From Basidiobolus meristosporus CBS 931.73 (taxonomy: Eukaryota; Basidiobolomycota; Basidiobolomycetes; Basidiobolales; Basidiobolaceae): a stretch of 64,000 bases of DNA. The notes beneath the pieces are model-generated. The model was given only the letters and a program-made list of their open reading frames with translations, had not been told where the DNA came from and searched no databases. The DNA lies in assembly GCA_002104905.1 (NCBI GenBank), contig MCFE01000330.1, positions 29,388-93,387 on the forward strand, read 5' to 3'. Numbering within the stretch: position 1 is the stretch's first letter; the number at the start of each line of letters is the position of its first letter. A program made the translations under genes and the position numbers. Shown here piece after piece: positions 10,724 through 20,578 of this stretch.

Positions 10724-11759
10724 ATGGCCCCTATACCAAGTCTCTACTCATCTCAAGTACAACCCAGACAAAACCCACCCCCCAGCTCACAAGCATGGTC
10801 TGGGTTGGAGAAGTTAATGTTGGATTCATTTGAGTTCTTGCCAAATGATTTAAGTATGGCCCAAGTGTCTATGATGTGCCTTCATACAGATATTTGGGCA
10901 CTACTCATTAATCTAGCAGAACTAGATATCTCAGAGAGTCAACAGAGATGGAAGAACCTCAGTAGAAAGCTGTGGCATGAGTTCTTCATCAAGATGCCAG
11001 CAGATATAGCTAAGTGGCTTCCAAGTGCAATATACATAAGACTCATCCAGGCAACAGTTCCAAAGTATCAAACAGAGGGTAAGTAAATACTTTGAGGAAT
11101 CAGAAGGTGAGCTTCAAGATGAAGAATACAGACCGCAAGCAACAGCATCTAGATCATACCAACATGCCTTGCTGGTTTTCTTACCATCCTTTGCAACTTC
11201 AGCATGCTTGTGCACATCAGTCCAAACTATGCCAACACCCTTCACAAGAGTGCCCTGCATCAATTCTATGTGTGTTGGGTCAACATGCACACCTCAGAGG
11301 AAAACCACCAGAACTTGCCAAATTGCTCATTTAGACACAAGTCCATTGGAATGGGCCAAGCTGTGTCAACAAGCAGCTTCACATTGAACTCAGTCAAGGG
11401 CCATGGCAGCTCATCAAGTTGTGCCTGCACATGCCATTACACCTGACCATCAGTAAGTTTCTTCTGGTGCACTGACTAATGATAACCCACATGAAGTTCC
11501 ACCACTACCAGAGCCTTTGGCAAGTAAAAGAAAGCGTCAGCACATAGCACTGCTAGCCAGTTCAGTAGCATCCTCTGGAGCAATTGAGCACAGTCAAGCT
11601 GCAGCAGTGCACTCATCCACTAGGAGGCAGAACACTAACTACAAATACACAGGTAGCCAAGATGATAGGCAACAAGGAAGTAGTTTAGGTGTGCAAAGTG
11701 AATCACTACCAAAGGCTTCAGTAGTAGTCCCTGTGAGAAAAAAACCTAGGAGAAGATGA
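10724..11759 (+). pseudogene. H1 accessory protein, deleted and frameshifted
   Basis: Plus strand, divergent from the transposase. Starts MAPIPSLYSSQVQPRQNPPP as in H2 and keeps the helical block with DIWALLINLAELDISESQQ. A deletion near 11008 jumps from KMPADIA to the AKWLPSAIY region, and frameshifts follow. The tail (11517-11759) keeps the ASSVASSGAIEHSQAAAVHS segment and the basic end VRKKPRRR. Nonfunctional. Confidence 0.8.
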
Positions 11760-12493
11760 AGCAATTGCATTGCATTGCTATTATTTGTTGTGATCCAAAC
11801 CATATACTTTTTTTTGCAATCTAATCAAGCCATTGCAAATCAGTGTCCACTCAATTTTTGATAAAAGCAATACTAAGGTTGCTTCACAATTGACACAGAA
11901 TCCCTATAAATAAATACCCTGCATATATATACATCATCTGTAACACCAGTGCAGCCATTTGATCTGTTTTGCACCTATATGGTTGGTTGAATGCTAGCTG
12001 TAACACCTTGCCCAATCACTAGGTTCAGGGACTTACTTGCTCAATTGATAAAATGGGCTATTTGATGGCTACTCAGGTAGCTTGGGTATTGGTCAAGCTG
12101 CCAATTAGGGGCTGACAGCTTCAGGATACTTTTGGACCAGTTAATCACTGAGATACCATTCAATTGGAGTGATGGTAGCCAAAATGGTAAGTACCAGTGC
12201 AGTGTATAGTATGAGACACATTCATTTCTATTTGCATTCAAGAAACATATCCAAATACCAGACTTTACCAACCATTATAGCGGTATCTAATGGTGCATGT
12301 GCTGCAAATACTATGAGTTGGTGCAATCAGCATTGTGCCAGATTGTGCCATTGCATGCAAGATTGTCCCACGTGGTGTGAAATTGTCCAAGAGCAATCCG
12401 GCCAACTGGTAGCTACATTTTTGCAATGGATTGTTCTTTGAGACCGTAGATTGCACTGTGCACCCTGGCATGGTACAATGGAACAAGTCTAAT

Positions 12494-13517
12494 TTACCCA
12501 ATTTACTCTTTTCTTCTATTTATGACTTTCCTCTGTATTTACATGCCAATATGCTGAATCTCTTCAGATATCCAAATATAAGCTCTACTCTCACTCTGAA
12601 ATGCTTAGATATCTCATTGTAGGGCTTCTGATTCCTGCAAAGCACACCATTCCTGTGCTTCCTATATGTTCTAATACATCCTAATCTCTAAGTATCCTGT
12701 TCTGTATAAACTCAATCTGTCATATATTTCCCTCCTCTACTAAATTCTGGATAATTCTCCACTAGTATGCTTTGTGATGCATACTTCTGGCAAATGGCCG
12801 TCTATACTAGATGATGTTTTTTGTAATGTTGGGCAGTGCTAGAAACTTCACCCAGTGTGTCTTGTAGTTTCCAGCATCAAAGGGCCTCTGCCCCCTAAAA
12901 GTTATGTAAACCCTGACTGGGAAGGTGTCCAAAATACTCCTGATATGGAATCTATTGCTGAACACTCTGGGATATGCAAGTCTATTGAAGCTTCTGAACC
13001 TAGTATCCTAAGATTGAGACAGAAGGTCCACAGAACTTAGTATAGATCTGCTCTAATATGTCAAAAGGAATTCCTGTGGTAGTGATAGGATTAGTGTGAA
13101 AAGACCATTCAGATGAGTTTGTCTTATGAGGCCTGGTAGGTGATTGAATAGATGGGGTTTGATTGATTCTGTGCAATCTATTTGATTTGTCTGATTTTGT
13201 ATGCACTATGATTAAGTCTCCATGAATTACCATGTTTCCCATGATTATGTTGTTAAATCATCCACAGTCAGTGGCTTAAAGATTCTATTGATGATTTACT
13301 CACAGGTCTGTAGTCAAATAGGAAATCTGCAACAGATGTGATCCAATCAATGCCAATGCCACTCAAGAGGCATCATTCAAATATAGAGATAATTCATCAA
13401 TCACATAATTGTTCAATATATTTCATATAAGATCAGGCTGATGTCAATATGCAGCTATATGAATATCTAAATCTGTCACTCTGACCCCTATTTCAAGTTT
13501 CTATTCACTTTTAGTAC
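12494..13517 (-). pseudogene. Harbinger fragment H5 (decayed transposase)
   Basis: Minus-strand transposase relic matching 14810-15603: the C-terminal part starts near 12500 and the N-terminus (SSEWSFHTNPITTTGIPFDI) lies near 13127. Upstream promoter-like sequence continues to 13517, ending TTTTAGTAC. Many stops and small deletions. It is cut on the right by a solo LTR. Confidence 0.75.
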
Positions 13518-13865
13518 TGTTGTAAGAGTTTTGGAGATATTGGAAGTGTTTGGGGGAACAAGTATATTATGTGATTTTCAATTGGTGATTTATTGAATGC
13601 ACAAGTAGTATTTATATTTTTACATGGTTTTGGCATAACAAACACATAGAATAGGCTCATGATGATCCAAAGAACATGTGAGCAAGATTTGGGGCTGCTT
13701 GGACAACTTTGAGGATTCTCATTTTCTGGGTACCTGATAGTTTGGTGAAAAATTTTTTAAGTAAATCCCAACAAGGAATTTGGTCAGAATTCTCTAGGAT
13801 TTGAAGGTAATAATTTATGTGACTAAGTTAGTGAATATTTAGGTCAAGTCAATACTTTTACAACA
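13518..13865 (+). mobile_element. 348-bp solo LTR (copia D family)
   Basis: Begins TGTTGTAAGAGTTTTGGAGA and ends TACTTTTACAACA, a TG...CA LTR with short inverted ends. It is homologous along its length to the LTR of copia D (61626-62710), which is also 348 bp once its MITE is removed. No internal coding region. The flanks do not form a 5-bp target duplication (AGTAC on the left, TACTA on the right), and the left flank is Harbinger while the right flank is tnp2 sequence. Confidence 0.88.
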
Positions 13866-14532
13866 TACTATATGGTTACATATATATGGAAGTGAGCCAA
13901 ACCAAACAGGAAATAGTGACACATACATCTGCTTATGTCACATCTTTATTTGTAATGCCTACCATGGTGGGGCACCGTAGAATCCTACAATCATGGAGGT
14001 GTCATGTCATAAAGTCAAGACTGTTTTAAAAATACATCAGTATTCACAAAAAAGTGATAAAATAGTGTTATGTTGTTTAGTGTCAAACTGTTTGTCACAT
14101 TGACAGGACCACTTTGATTTAGTACCATATAAGAAGAGCAAAGCAACTGTGGGGCTATTGTGGCAAGCCTCTAAGCCATGAAGCTCACAGTTGGAACAGC
14201 AAGTACTTCAAGGATTGTGGTCAGTGTTTTGCTACAGAAGTCATAGTGGAGCAATCATCAGACACTACTGGACCAACAATGTCTTGCCAGCTAATTGATA
14301 ATTCTCAAACACTACCTAGTCATAACTGGTTCCTTGCATAAGCTGATTCAGGTCAGTTTGTGATGTCTTTTAGCCCACCTCAGCCTTTTAAATATGGCTA
14401 CTGAGTGACAGTAACATCCCAACATTCAATGGGACTACACCTGTAGAAAAAGAGCCAAGAACACTTTGTGGAGACAAGGGAGCCAAGTAACTCATTTAAT
14501 GGAGAAAGATATGTTGTTGAGCATACAGAAGT
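13866..14532 (+). pseudogene. tnp2-type transposase relic T2, N-terminal region
   Basis: Plus strand, homologous to 7640-8370 in T1 (for example ATATATGGAAGTGAGCCAAA and TCACAAAAAAGTGATAAAAT). It includes the GLLWQASKP/HEAHS-like region. Interrupted at 14535 by Harbinger H2 and resumed at 17981. Multiple stops. Confidence 0.6.
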
Positions 14533-14535
14533 AGT

Positions 14536-14645
14536 AGACTTGTTCCGTTGGATAGTGCCACATAGTGCCAGCCGGTTTATAGTGCCGGATCGATCTGGCA
14601 CTCTACGGCACTATCTGGCACTATAATTTCTACCATGATGTCAGT
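14536..14645. promoter_or_regulatory. H2 left subterminal TAGTGCC/GGCACTA array
   Basis: After the terminal 16 bases, TAGTGCC occurs three times (from 14553, 14563 and 14580) followed by three inverted GGCACT(A) copies up to 14623. The same array occurs at the H3 and H4 outer ends (around 32890-32960 and 34160-34220) and throughout the MITE arms. Inference: binding sites for the transposase or accessory protein. Confidence 0.6.
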
Positions 14646-14718
14646 GGTATGATACAGTTACTGGTAATTTTACTCAATCTTACTTATGTTGCTCAGAATA
14701 GTGCTTTCCTTGCTTTAT

Positions 14719-15603
14719 TTACTCTTCATAATGCTCCAGACACATATCTCTCAGTGGATGTCTTCTTGTATGAACATACTGTGCATTGATAAGTATCTTA
14801 ACTATTTTACCTATTCTGCTGTTTTCTCCTATATATGACTTTCCTCTGTATTTACCTGCCAATATGCTGAATCTCTTCAGATATCCAAATGTGTGCTCTA
14901 CCCTTACTCTGAAATGATTAAATATCTCATTGTAGAGCTTCTGCTTCCTGCTAAGCACACCATTCCTTGGCTTCCTATAAGCTGTAATACATCCTAATCT
15001 CTGACAATCCTCTCCTATATAGGCCAAGTCTGCCATACATTTCTCCCCTCTACTGAATTCAGGATGATTCTCTACCCAGAGTGCTTTGTCATGCCTACTT
15101 CCAGCAAATGGCCCACTAAACCAGATGATGTTACCCTCAATGTCAGACAGTGCTTGAAACTTCACACAGTGTGCCTTGTACTTGCCAGAATAAAAGTGCC
15201 TCTGCCCTCTAGAAGGTCTGTTAATCCTCACTGGGAAGGTATCCAAAATACTCCTGATATGGAACCTGTTGCTGAACACTCTGGGATATGGAAGTCTATT
15301 GGAGCTTCTGAACCTAGTATTCCAAGCTTGCTCTAAGTCATTCATACCCTCTGCAAGGTGGTTCTCCATTGCTGTCAGCTGGGAATGAAAGCTTCTAGGA
15401 CTTTTGTTGCCATGGATAGTGGGATGAAACCTTGTAGGGCAATAGTTCTTGTAATAGCAGAGAAGCTTAACAAGGGATCTCCTTGAGTAGATTGGGGTTG
15501 ATGGTCCACAGTACTTGGAATAGATCTCCTCCAGTGTGTCAAAAGGAAATCCAGTGGTAGTGATGGGATTGATGAGAAAAGACCATTCAGATGAGTAAGT
15601 CAT
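14719..15603 (-). CDS. PIF/Harbinger (HARBI1-like) DDE transposase of H2
   Basis: 294 codons, ATG at 15603, TAA at 14719-14721, no lesion. DDE_Tnp_4/HARBI1-type architecture. A helical N-terminal region of about 110 residues carries FPFDTLEEIYSKYCGPSTPI. Then comes the first Asp in SILDTFPVRINRP (D121), the GPFAGSRHDK motif (H171-D172), the second candidate catalytic Asp in MADLAYIGED (D192) and the Glu in RVRVEHTFGYLKRF (E236). These nuclease-fold residues cut and join transposon ends in the family. The ATG is supported by the identical MTYSSEW start in H3 and H4. It is divergently transcribed from the accessory gene, 359 bp away. One variant residue versus H3 (C200 for Y) does not hit a motif. 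Probably nuclear and possibly active, but dependent on the accessory protein if that acts as in other Harbingers. Confidence 0.93.
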   Translation of the reverse strand: MTYSSEWSFLINPITTTGFPFDTLEEIYSKYCGPSTPIYSRRSLVKLLCYYKNYCPTRFHPTIHGNKSPRSFHSQLTAMENHLAEGMNDLEQAWNTRFRSSNRLPYPRVFSNRFHIRSILDTFPVRINRPSRGQRHFYSGKYKAHCVKFQALSDIEGNIIWFSGPFAGSRHDKALWVENHPEFSRGEKCMADLAYIGEDCQRLGCITAYRKPRNGVLSRKQKLYNEIFNHFRVRVEHTFGYLKRFSILAGKYRGKSYIGENSRIGKIVKILINAQYVHTRRHPLRDMCLEHYEE

Positions 15604-15962
15604 ATTAAAATTGATGGATGATCGTATGGAGGCGCTTTGAATTGATTTGGCGCGATCTGCGTTATTTATCTGATTTTTAACACATTATGGTTAAATCTCC
15701 ATCAATTGCCATGTATCCCATCATTATGTCGCAAAAATCATCCGCAAACAATGCCTTGGTACTTTTATTGATGCTTTAATCATAGGTCTATAATCAAATA
15801 GGAAATCTGCAATTGATGTGATCTGATCCGTGTCAACACAATCCAAGATGCATCATGCATAATATATGGAAAATTCAACAATCACTTTAGTTTTCATATA
15901 TATTTCATATAAGACCAGGTTGATGCCAATATACTGCTGTATAAGTATCCAAATCCGTTGCT
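15604..15962. promoter_or_regulatory. divergent promoter region of H2
   Basis: 359 bp between two divergent starts. It is conserved in H3 (31555-31913) and in H4 on both sides of H3. It must hold both promoters of the element. No certain TATA box; AT-rich stretches lie near 15855-15905. H1 has lost most of it, which would silence both genes. Confidence 0.5.
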
Positions 15963-17234
15963 ATGGTCCCCATACCAAGCCTCAACTCATCTTTAGTACA
16001 ACCCAGACAAAACCCATCCCCCAGCTCACTAGCGCGGTCCGGACCGGAGAAGTCGATGTCGGATCCGTTTGAGTTCTTGCCAAATGATTTTAGTATGGCC
16101 CAAGTGTCTATGATGAGCCTTCATACAGATATTTGGGCACTACTGATTAATCTAGCAGAACTAGATACCTCAGAGAGTCAACAAAGATGGAAGAATTTGA
16201 GTAGAAAGCTGTGGCATGAGTTCTACATCAAGATGCCAGCCGATGTATGTAAAAAGATATATAACAAGACAAGTATTGAAATCAAGAATGAGCTGAGAGT
16301 AAGGGGATTTGACGAGGAAGCCGCGCGGGAACAATTTTGCGCGCAATTTGCACAGTACGGGCCGGACGCGTCCGTTTGTGCCTCAACTTTGGGAACCAAA
16401 GAGATTTTGAATGAGTTTTTGCCTCAAATGACTAATGTACTATGTGATATATTAGTAGAGCTAAGTGGCTTCCGAGAGCAATATACACAGGACTCATCCA
16501 GGCAACAGCTCCAAAGTATCAGACAGAGGGTAAGTGAATACCTTGAGGAATCAGATGGTGAGCTTCAGGAGGAAGAATACAGACCGCAAGCAACATCGTC
16601 CAGATTGCGCCAGCACGCCTTGCTGGATTCCCTACCATCTCTTGCAACCACAGCGCGCTGGCGCACGTCAGTCCAGACCACGCCAACACCCTTTACCAGA
16701 ATGCCCCGCGTTGAGTCAACGCGCATTGAGTCAACGCGCATCGGGTCAACATGCGCGCTTCAGAGCAAAACTACCAGAACTCGCTAAACTGCTCATTTAG
16801 ACACAAGTCCATTGGAGCGGACCGAGTCGCGTCAACATGCGGCATCACATCAAACTCAGCCAAGGGCCATCTCAACGCGTCAAGGCGCGCCTGCGCGTGC
16901 CGTTTTGCCTGACCATCAGCGAGTTACTTCTGGTGAACTGACTGATAATGACCAACATGAAGTGACTCAACCACCAGAGCCCTTGGCAAGTAAAAGAACG
17001 TGTCAGCGCGTGGCACTACAGGCCGGTTCAGTTGGTTCAGTTGGTTCAGTTGGAGCGATTCAGTGCGGCCAAGCTTCAGCATTGCACTCATCAACTAGGA
17101 GGCAAAATACTGACTACGAATACACAAGTAGCCAAGATGATAGTCAGCCAGGAAGTAGTATAGGTGTGCAAAGTGAGTCACTACCAAATGCTTCAGTAGT
17201 AATCCCTGTGAGAAACAAACCCAGGAGAAGATGA
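15963..17234 (+). pseudogene. Harbinger accessory protein of H2, one premature stop
   Basis: One frame of 424 codons from ATG 15963 to TGA 17232-17234, interrupted by a single TAA at 16785-16787. H3 has CAA at the matching codon, so this is a C-to-T nonsense change. Order: Pro/Ser-rich N-terminus (1-40), helical block with MMSLHTDIWALLINLAELDT and RWKNLSRKLWHEFYIKMPAD (about 55-95), a second helical block with EILNEFLPQMTNVL (about 142-190), a Glu-rich patch, then a low-complexity Ser/Thr/Arg tail with tandem 15-base units near 16711-16750 and SVGSVGSVG, ending in basic VRNKPRRR. Two-gene Harbingers usually encode a Myb/SANT-like partner that helps nuclear import and DNA binding. This protein holds that position, but no clear Myb tryptophan pattern is visible. 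Function inferred from position only. Confidence 0.75.
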
Positions 17235-17977
17235 TGCGATCGCTTTGAATCGCTCACATTTGTAATGATCCCGACAACCCTTTTTTTTTGCGATCCAAAT
17301 TGAGCCATTGCAAATCAGTGATCATCATATTTTTGATATAAGTAATATCAAGGTCGTCTCACATTTGAGACAGAACCCCTATAAATAAACACCCTGCATA
17401 TATATACGTCATCTGTAATACCAGTGCAGCTATTGGATCTGTTTTGCACCTACACAATCGCTTGCGTGCTAGCTATGACACCTTGCCCAATCACTAGGAT
17501 CAGGGATTTACTTGCTCAATGGGCAAAATGAGATATTTGATGGCAAATCAGGTAGCTTTTTCAGTAGTCAATGAGCCAATTGGGGGCTGCCAGCTTCAGG
17601 ATACTTTTGGACCAATTAACCACTGAGATACCGTCCAATTGGAGTGAGGGTAACCAAAATGGTAAGTATCAGTGTAGTTTATAGTGCGATACACATTTAT
17701 TTCCATTGACATTAAAGAAACATATCCAAATACCGGATTTTACCTGCCATTATAGCGGTATCCAATCGCGCACGTGATGCAAGCATTACGAGTTGGCGCG
17801 ATCATTTGCGCCAACCTCATCGTGTCAGATTGTGCCATAGTGTGCAAGATCGTCCCGCATAGTGCGAAATTGTCCAAGAACAATCCTGCCTTCTGGTAGC
17901 TATGATATCACGCCCGATTGCTCTTTGCAACCGCGGATTGCGCCGCGCACCCTGGCACGGTACGATGGAACAAGTCT
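17235..17977. promoter_or_regulatory. H2 right non-coding arm and terminus
   Basis: About 740 bp without a gene. It includes the poly-T run at 17281, the 3' flank of the accessory gene and a terminal 200 bp with recurrent CGCGATC, ATTGCGC and TTGTCC motifs up to the end ACGATGGAACAAGTCT. It differs from the left end, where TAGTGCC dominates. The same arm is seen at 11760-12490, 27422-28150, 29565-30300 and 55137-55850. Confidence 0.65.
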
Positions 17978-17980
17978 AGT

Positions 17981-18058
17981 GTACTGCTACTAACATCAGT
18001 AATGGTTGCTTTGAAGTTTTACTGCTACTTCTTGCCAAAATTATTGTAATATTGTCCT
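17981..18058 (+). pseudogene. tnp2 T2, continuation after H2
   Basis: Continues T2 after the AGT duplication and matches T1 around 8375-8450 (CTTCTTGCCAAAATTATTGT against CTAGTTCTTGCCAAGATCAT). It then switches to U-family sequence. Confidence 0.5.
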
Positions 18059-18246
18059 GGACTCAGACAAGCAAGCAGATTTTGGGTCAATATTGGTATG
18101 CTGAGAAAGTATCTCAAGAACAGCATACCAAAGGCAGAAAAAAAAGGTTGCACCAGCTAAGAACCAGTAACTTTCTCAGGATCCTATTAGAAGCAGTGCC
18201 AAAAGTTCCAAACAAGTGTCAAAGAGACATCAGGTAGCTGGAAAAG

Positions 18247-18774
18247 TGTCATGATCACATGACAACCATGAACACCCATGCCAAGTTTCAGCTTCCTAGC
18301 TCAATTTCTAAGAGATTCTTTCTGGAACCTTCTACAACCTTCCAGAAAGTTCCTGACCATTCCAAACCCTTGTTACACAATGGAACATTCCATGGAAGCT
18401 TCCCATCTTATTTTTCATAGTCCAGTACCATATATGGAAATACCAAGTAACATGACTTAGTCACATGATCAGGTGACCCAATCCATTTCCCCATCCTGTC
18501 TCAGTGCCTTGCTTTCTATATTATCATCCCCAGCACATTGCTGTGCCTCACCCCACAACCCTATTAGTATTAGCCAATATCTCTCAGCATCAGTATAAGC
18601 AAAAAGTATATAGAGTCCTATCCCCCCTTAAGTATTCCTCAGTCTGATAAACACAGGTCTTGAATAAACAGCCTTGCCTTGGAAACCCGCCTTGCCTTGA
18701 TGATCCACACCTCAGTCCTTTCCTGGTCCTGCCTTGCCTAGCTCTACTCTCCTGCCTTGTGTCTATTCATAACA
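18247..18774 (+). mobile_element. solo LTR Y (528 bp) with heat-shock elements
   Basis: Starts TGTCATGATCACATG, ends TATTCATAACA. Perfect 5-bp target duplication AAAAG at 18242-18246 and 18775-18779. Promoter-like layout: three-unit heat-shock elements TTCtgGAAccTTC (18320-18332) and TTCcaGAAagTTC (18340-18352), further GAAcaTTC (18383-18390) and GAAgcTTC (18395-18402), CArG-type CCATATATGG (18428-18437), a TATATAG box near 18608 and AATAAA near 18663. No coding region. A truncated inverted copy lies near 43333-43630. Confidence 0.92.
18320..18402 (+). promoter_or_regulatory. heat-shock element cluster in LTR Y
   Basis: Four GAA/TTC clusters, two of them perfect three-unit TTCnnGAAnnTTC arrays. 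This is the binding pattern of trimeric heat-shock factor in eukaryotes. Function in this organism is inferred. Confidence 0.6.
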
Positions 18775-19529
18775 AAAAGTTCCAATAAGAGACAGGCAGA
18801 CAAACATATATTCACCAGCACAGCCTTTGTGATGGAAAGGGAGTAGTTCCACTCAAGAAGCACTCTGTCAACATAGCAGTGAAGGACCTGGCAGTGATAA
18901 AAACCAGTCTCTATCTTAGGAGCCCATCCCATCATACCAAAGAAGAATTATCAACAAGAAAAAGCTGTTTTCACAAGAATTGAAGGCACAACCAGGCAAG
19001 CAACACTCAAGTGAGCTCAACAAGTTTGCAGAGAACAGCAATTAGTTTAACACAGCCTCCATGTCCTTCAGTGCTGACAAAGTAGATATCCCACTGACAG
19101 ACAATGCAGCTACATCAAGAACTCAAAAGGCTATCACAATGCCTTCAGCAGAACTTTGGAACTTCAATAGGCACATCAAGAGGTTGCAGCACTTCTTCAA
19201 GAGCAGTGCTAAAGAAAATGCACTTGAATATTGCAAGATTTTACTGCAATGACTAGCAGACAAGGTGCTAAACCTTGCAGTGCTGGCTGAAGATCAGGAC
19301 ATATGGGAACCAGTGAACAGATATTGGCATGAAGCTCTAATGTTCCTGCTAAAGTCATAGAAACAGAGTGTTACAGCAGAAATACTGATTGAGTGGTGAG
19401 TTTTAATGCAGTTATTTGTTGAGTTTGGGGTTGGACTTAATGCTAGTGTAGGGCATAGGGACTTGCATAGGTCAGTACGATTGGCAATTGATATAGAACT
19501 GATGCTTCAACAGAAATAAATCAATTTGT

Positions 19530-19848
19530 ATGAATGAAAAGTAAGAGGAACAGTTGAGTCAGGAAGCAAGGAGTGTGAAAAAGAGGCAATAGCCAATCAA
19601 TGCACACAAACTTAGTAAGTGATAGAGTTTCTGGGGTCAGAGAGTAAAAAAAATGCTAGAGAACCAATCAGAAGTCACTGATGTAATGTTGTGATGAAAA
19701 ATCTTGACTAAGTGTTTTGCAAAATCTGGGGTGCATTTACTTTCTGATGGTCTTTGCACTGTGTCCAGACAGGTTCAATACCTCTGAGTCACAGGATTCA
19801 GAGTTTGTGATGGCCTTTTGATGGTATCATCTGTTGTGTTGTATTATG
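19530..19848 (+). repeat. V repeat (tail of U copy 2)
   Basis: Inverted relative to 4969-5300 but in the same relation to the U frame: follows the U C-terminus and carries GCAAAATCTGGGGTGCA and GTGATGGCCTTTTGATGG. The terminal CCCTATGAAAAAT block is lost at the junction with tnp2 sequence. Confidence 0.6.
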
Positions 19849-19849
19849 A

Positions 19850-20205
19850 TAAGCTTGGGGACTGCTCTACAATGATGAGGCCAATCAACTATATACAACA
19901 ACTTCCAGTATGTAAATACTGAAATAGTCAATTGGGAGTTTGATATACCAACAGAAGATATAACTTTGACTAATATCTTCAGTTTTGGGCTCAATTTATT
20001 CTATAGGCAGTGTTTTCCACTTCAACAGCAGAGTTCTGACCTTCAGTTGACTAATAGGCTAATTACTCATGTAATATATTTTCCTCATTTGGAGTTCACT
20101 TTCCTTTCTGACAAAATCTTTCTAATAAGGAAGTTCTGAGCTCCCCTTTAACCTAAAGGGACGTGGTATAAGGGCTGCTAAAGGGGTCTTTAGACCTAAA
20201 TGGGT
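19850..20205 (+). pseudogene. tnp2 relic T6, part downstream of the core
   Basis: Matches the minus-strand sequence 58343-58490 after the tnp2 core (AAGCTTGGGGACTGCTCTAC against AGTTTGGGGCTTGATCTAC, then CAACTTCCAGTATG-AAATAC). The remainder, to the copia A target site, has a short open stretch but no intact frame. Confidence 0.5.
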
Positions 20206-20210
20206 GTTTT

Positions 20211-20578
20211 TGTAGCTATTTAGGAAGTGATTTGGAAATAAGAAACTTATTAAGAAATAGTGACAATATTAAATTGTTCTTTATTCATGAAGAAGCTCAG
20301 TACTTATACCATTGCAAAAGTAATACAACTGCAGCACCAAGTAAGGAGGGTTTCTCAACATTCAGGAGCATCATGTAACAGTCTTATGGTTATTATGTAA
20401 TGTTTTGTAAAAGTGCTAATTTGATCTTGACTTTAGGGGAATAATCAAAGAATTATAGATATGGAGAAAGTGGCAAAGCTAGGGCTGTATGTTAGTCTTA
20501 TATTGACCACAACTTGTCCAAAACTGTTAAGTAAGTTCTTAGCTGCTGAATGAAACCAAATACTCCAATATATCAACA
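20211..20578 (-). repeat. copia A 3' LTR
   Basis: 368 bp. Read on the minus strand it starts TGTTGATATATTGGAG next to the polypurine tract GAGGGGGAG. Homologous to the copia B LTRs (43737-44104, 48084-48453). Confidence 0.88.

Larger units (their letters stand above)
9968..12490. mobile_element. Harbinger H1, internally deleted copy
   Basis: 2523 bp with ends AGACTTGTTCCATTAGATAG and TGGTACAATGGAACAAGTCT. Target duplication AAT at 9965-9967 and 12491-12493. Compared with H2 it lacks about 0.65 kb (the N-terminal half of the transposase gene plus most of the divergent promoter; the junction is at about 10661) and about 0.4 kb within the accessory gene (junction about 11008). Its flanks are different elements: tnp2 on the left, a Harbinger fragment on the right. 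CpG sites kept in H2 are mostly TG or CA here. Confidence 0.88.
14536..17977. mobile_element. PIF/Harbinger element H2, nearly intact two-gene copy
   Basis: 3442 bp. Left end AGACTTGTTCCGTTGGATAG, right end ACGATGGAACAAGTCT. Target duplication AGT at 14533-14535 and 17978-17980. The order from the left is: left subterminal array, transposase gene (minus), 359-bp divergent promoter region, accessory gene (plus), about 740 bp non-coding, right end. The two ends share only about 16 bases and have different subterminal motifs. It is the most CpG-rich copy in the window and therefore probably the youngest. The element interrupts tnp2 relic T2. Confidence 0.95.
18059..19530 (+). pseudogene. U-family protein, copy 2, split by solo LTR Y
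   Basis: Plus strand. 18059-18246 gives ILVC-ESISRTAYQRQKKK followed by KNQ, matching the GMLRVYLKSSRNYQRQKNKG region of the best copy. After the solo LTR (18247-18774 plus duplication), 18780-19500 covers the charged repeat region, the AVEFWN-like segment (PSAELWNFNRHIKRLQHFFK near 19141-19201) and the C-terminal EDQDIWEPVN region. Several stops and frameshifts. It is followed directly by a V repeat in the expected order. Confidence 0.65.

Noticed and set aside
13518-13865. Possible TAC target duplication around the solo LTR
   Set aside because: Only three bases match, and copia-type LTR elements here duplicate five; the flanks come from different elements.
15064-15336. 90-codon frame antisense to the H2 transposase, repeated at 32181-32453 and 10324-10671
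   Set aside because: Recurs only because the transposase itself recurs; it is the complement of a constrained coding sequence.
16534-16800. 88-codon frame overlapping the H2 accessory gene, with relatives at 28443-28835 and 30733-30984
   Set aside because: A shifted reading of the accessory gene. The main frame explains conservation and contains the shared start.
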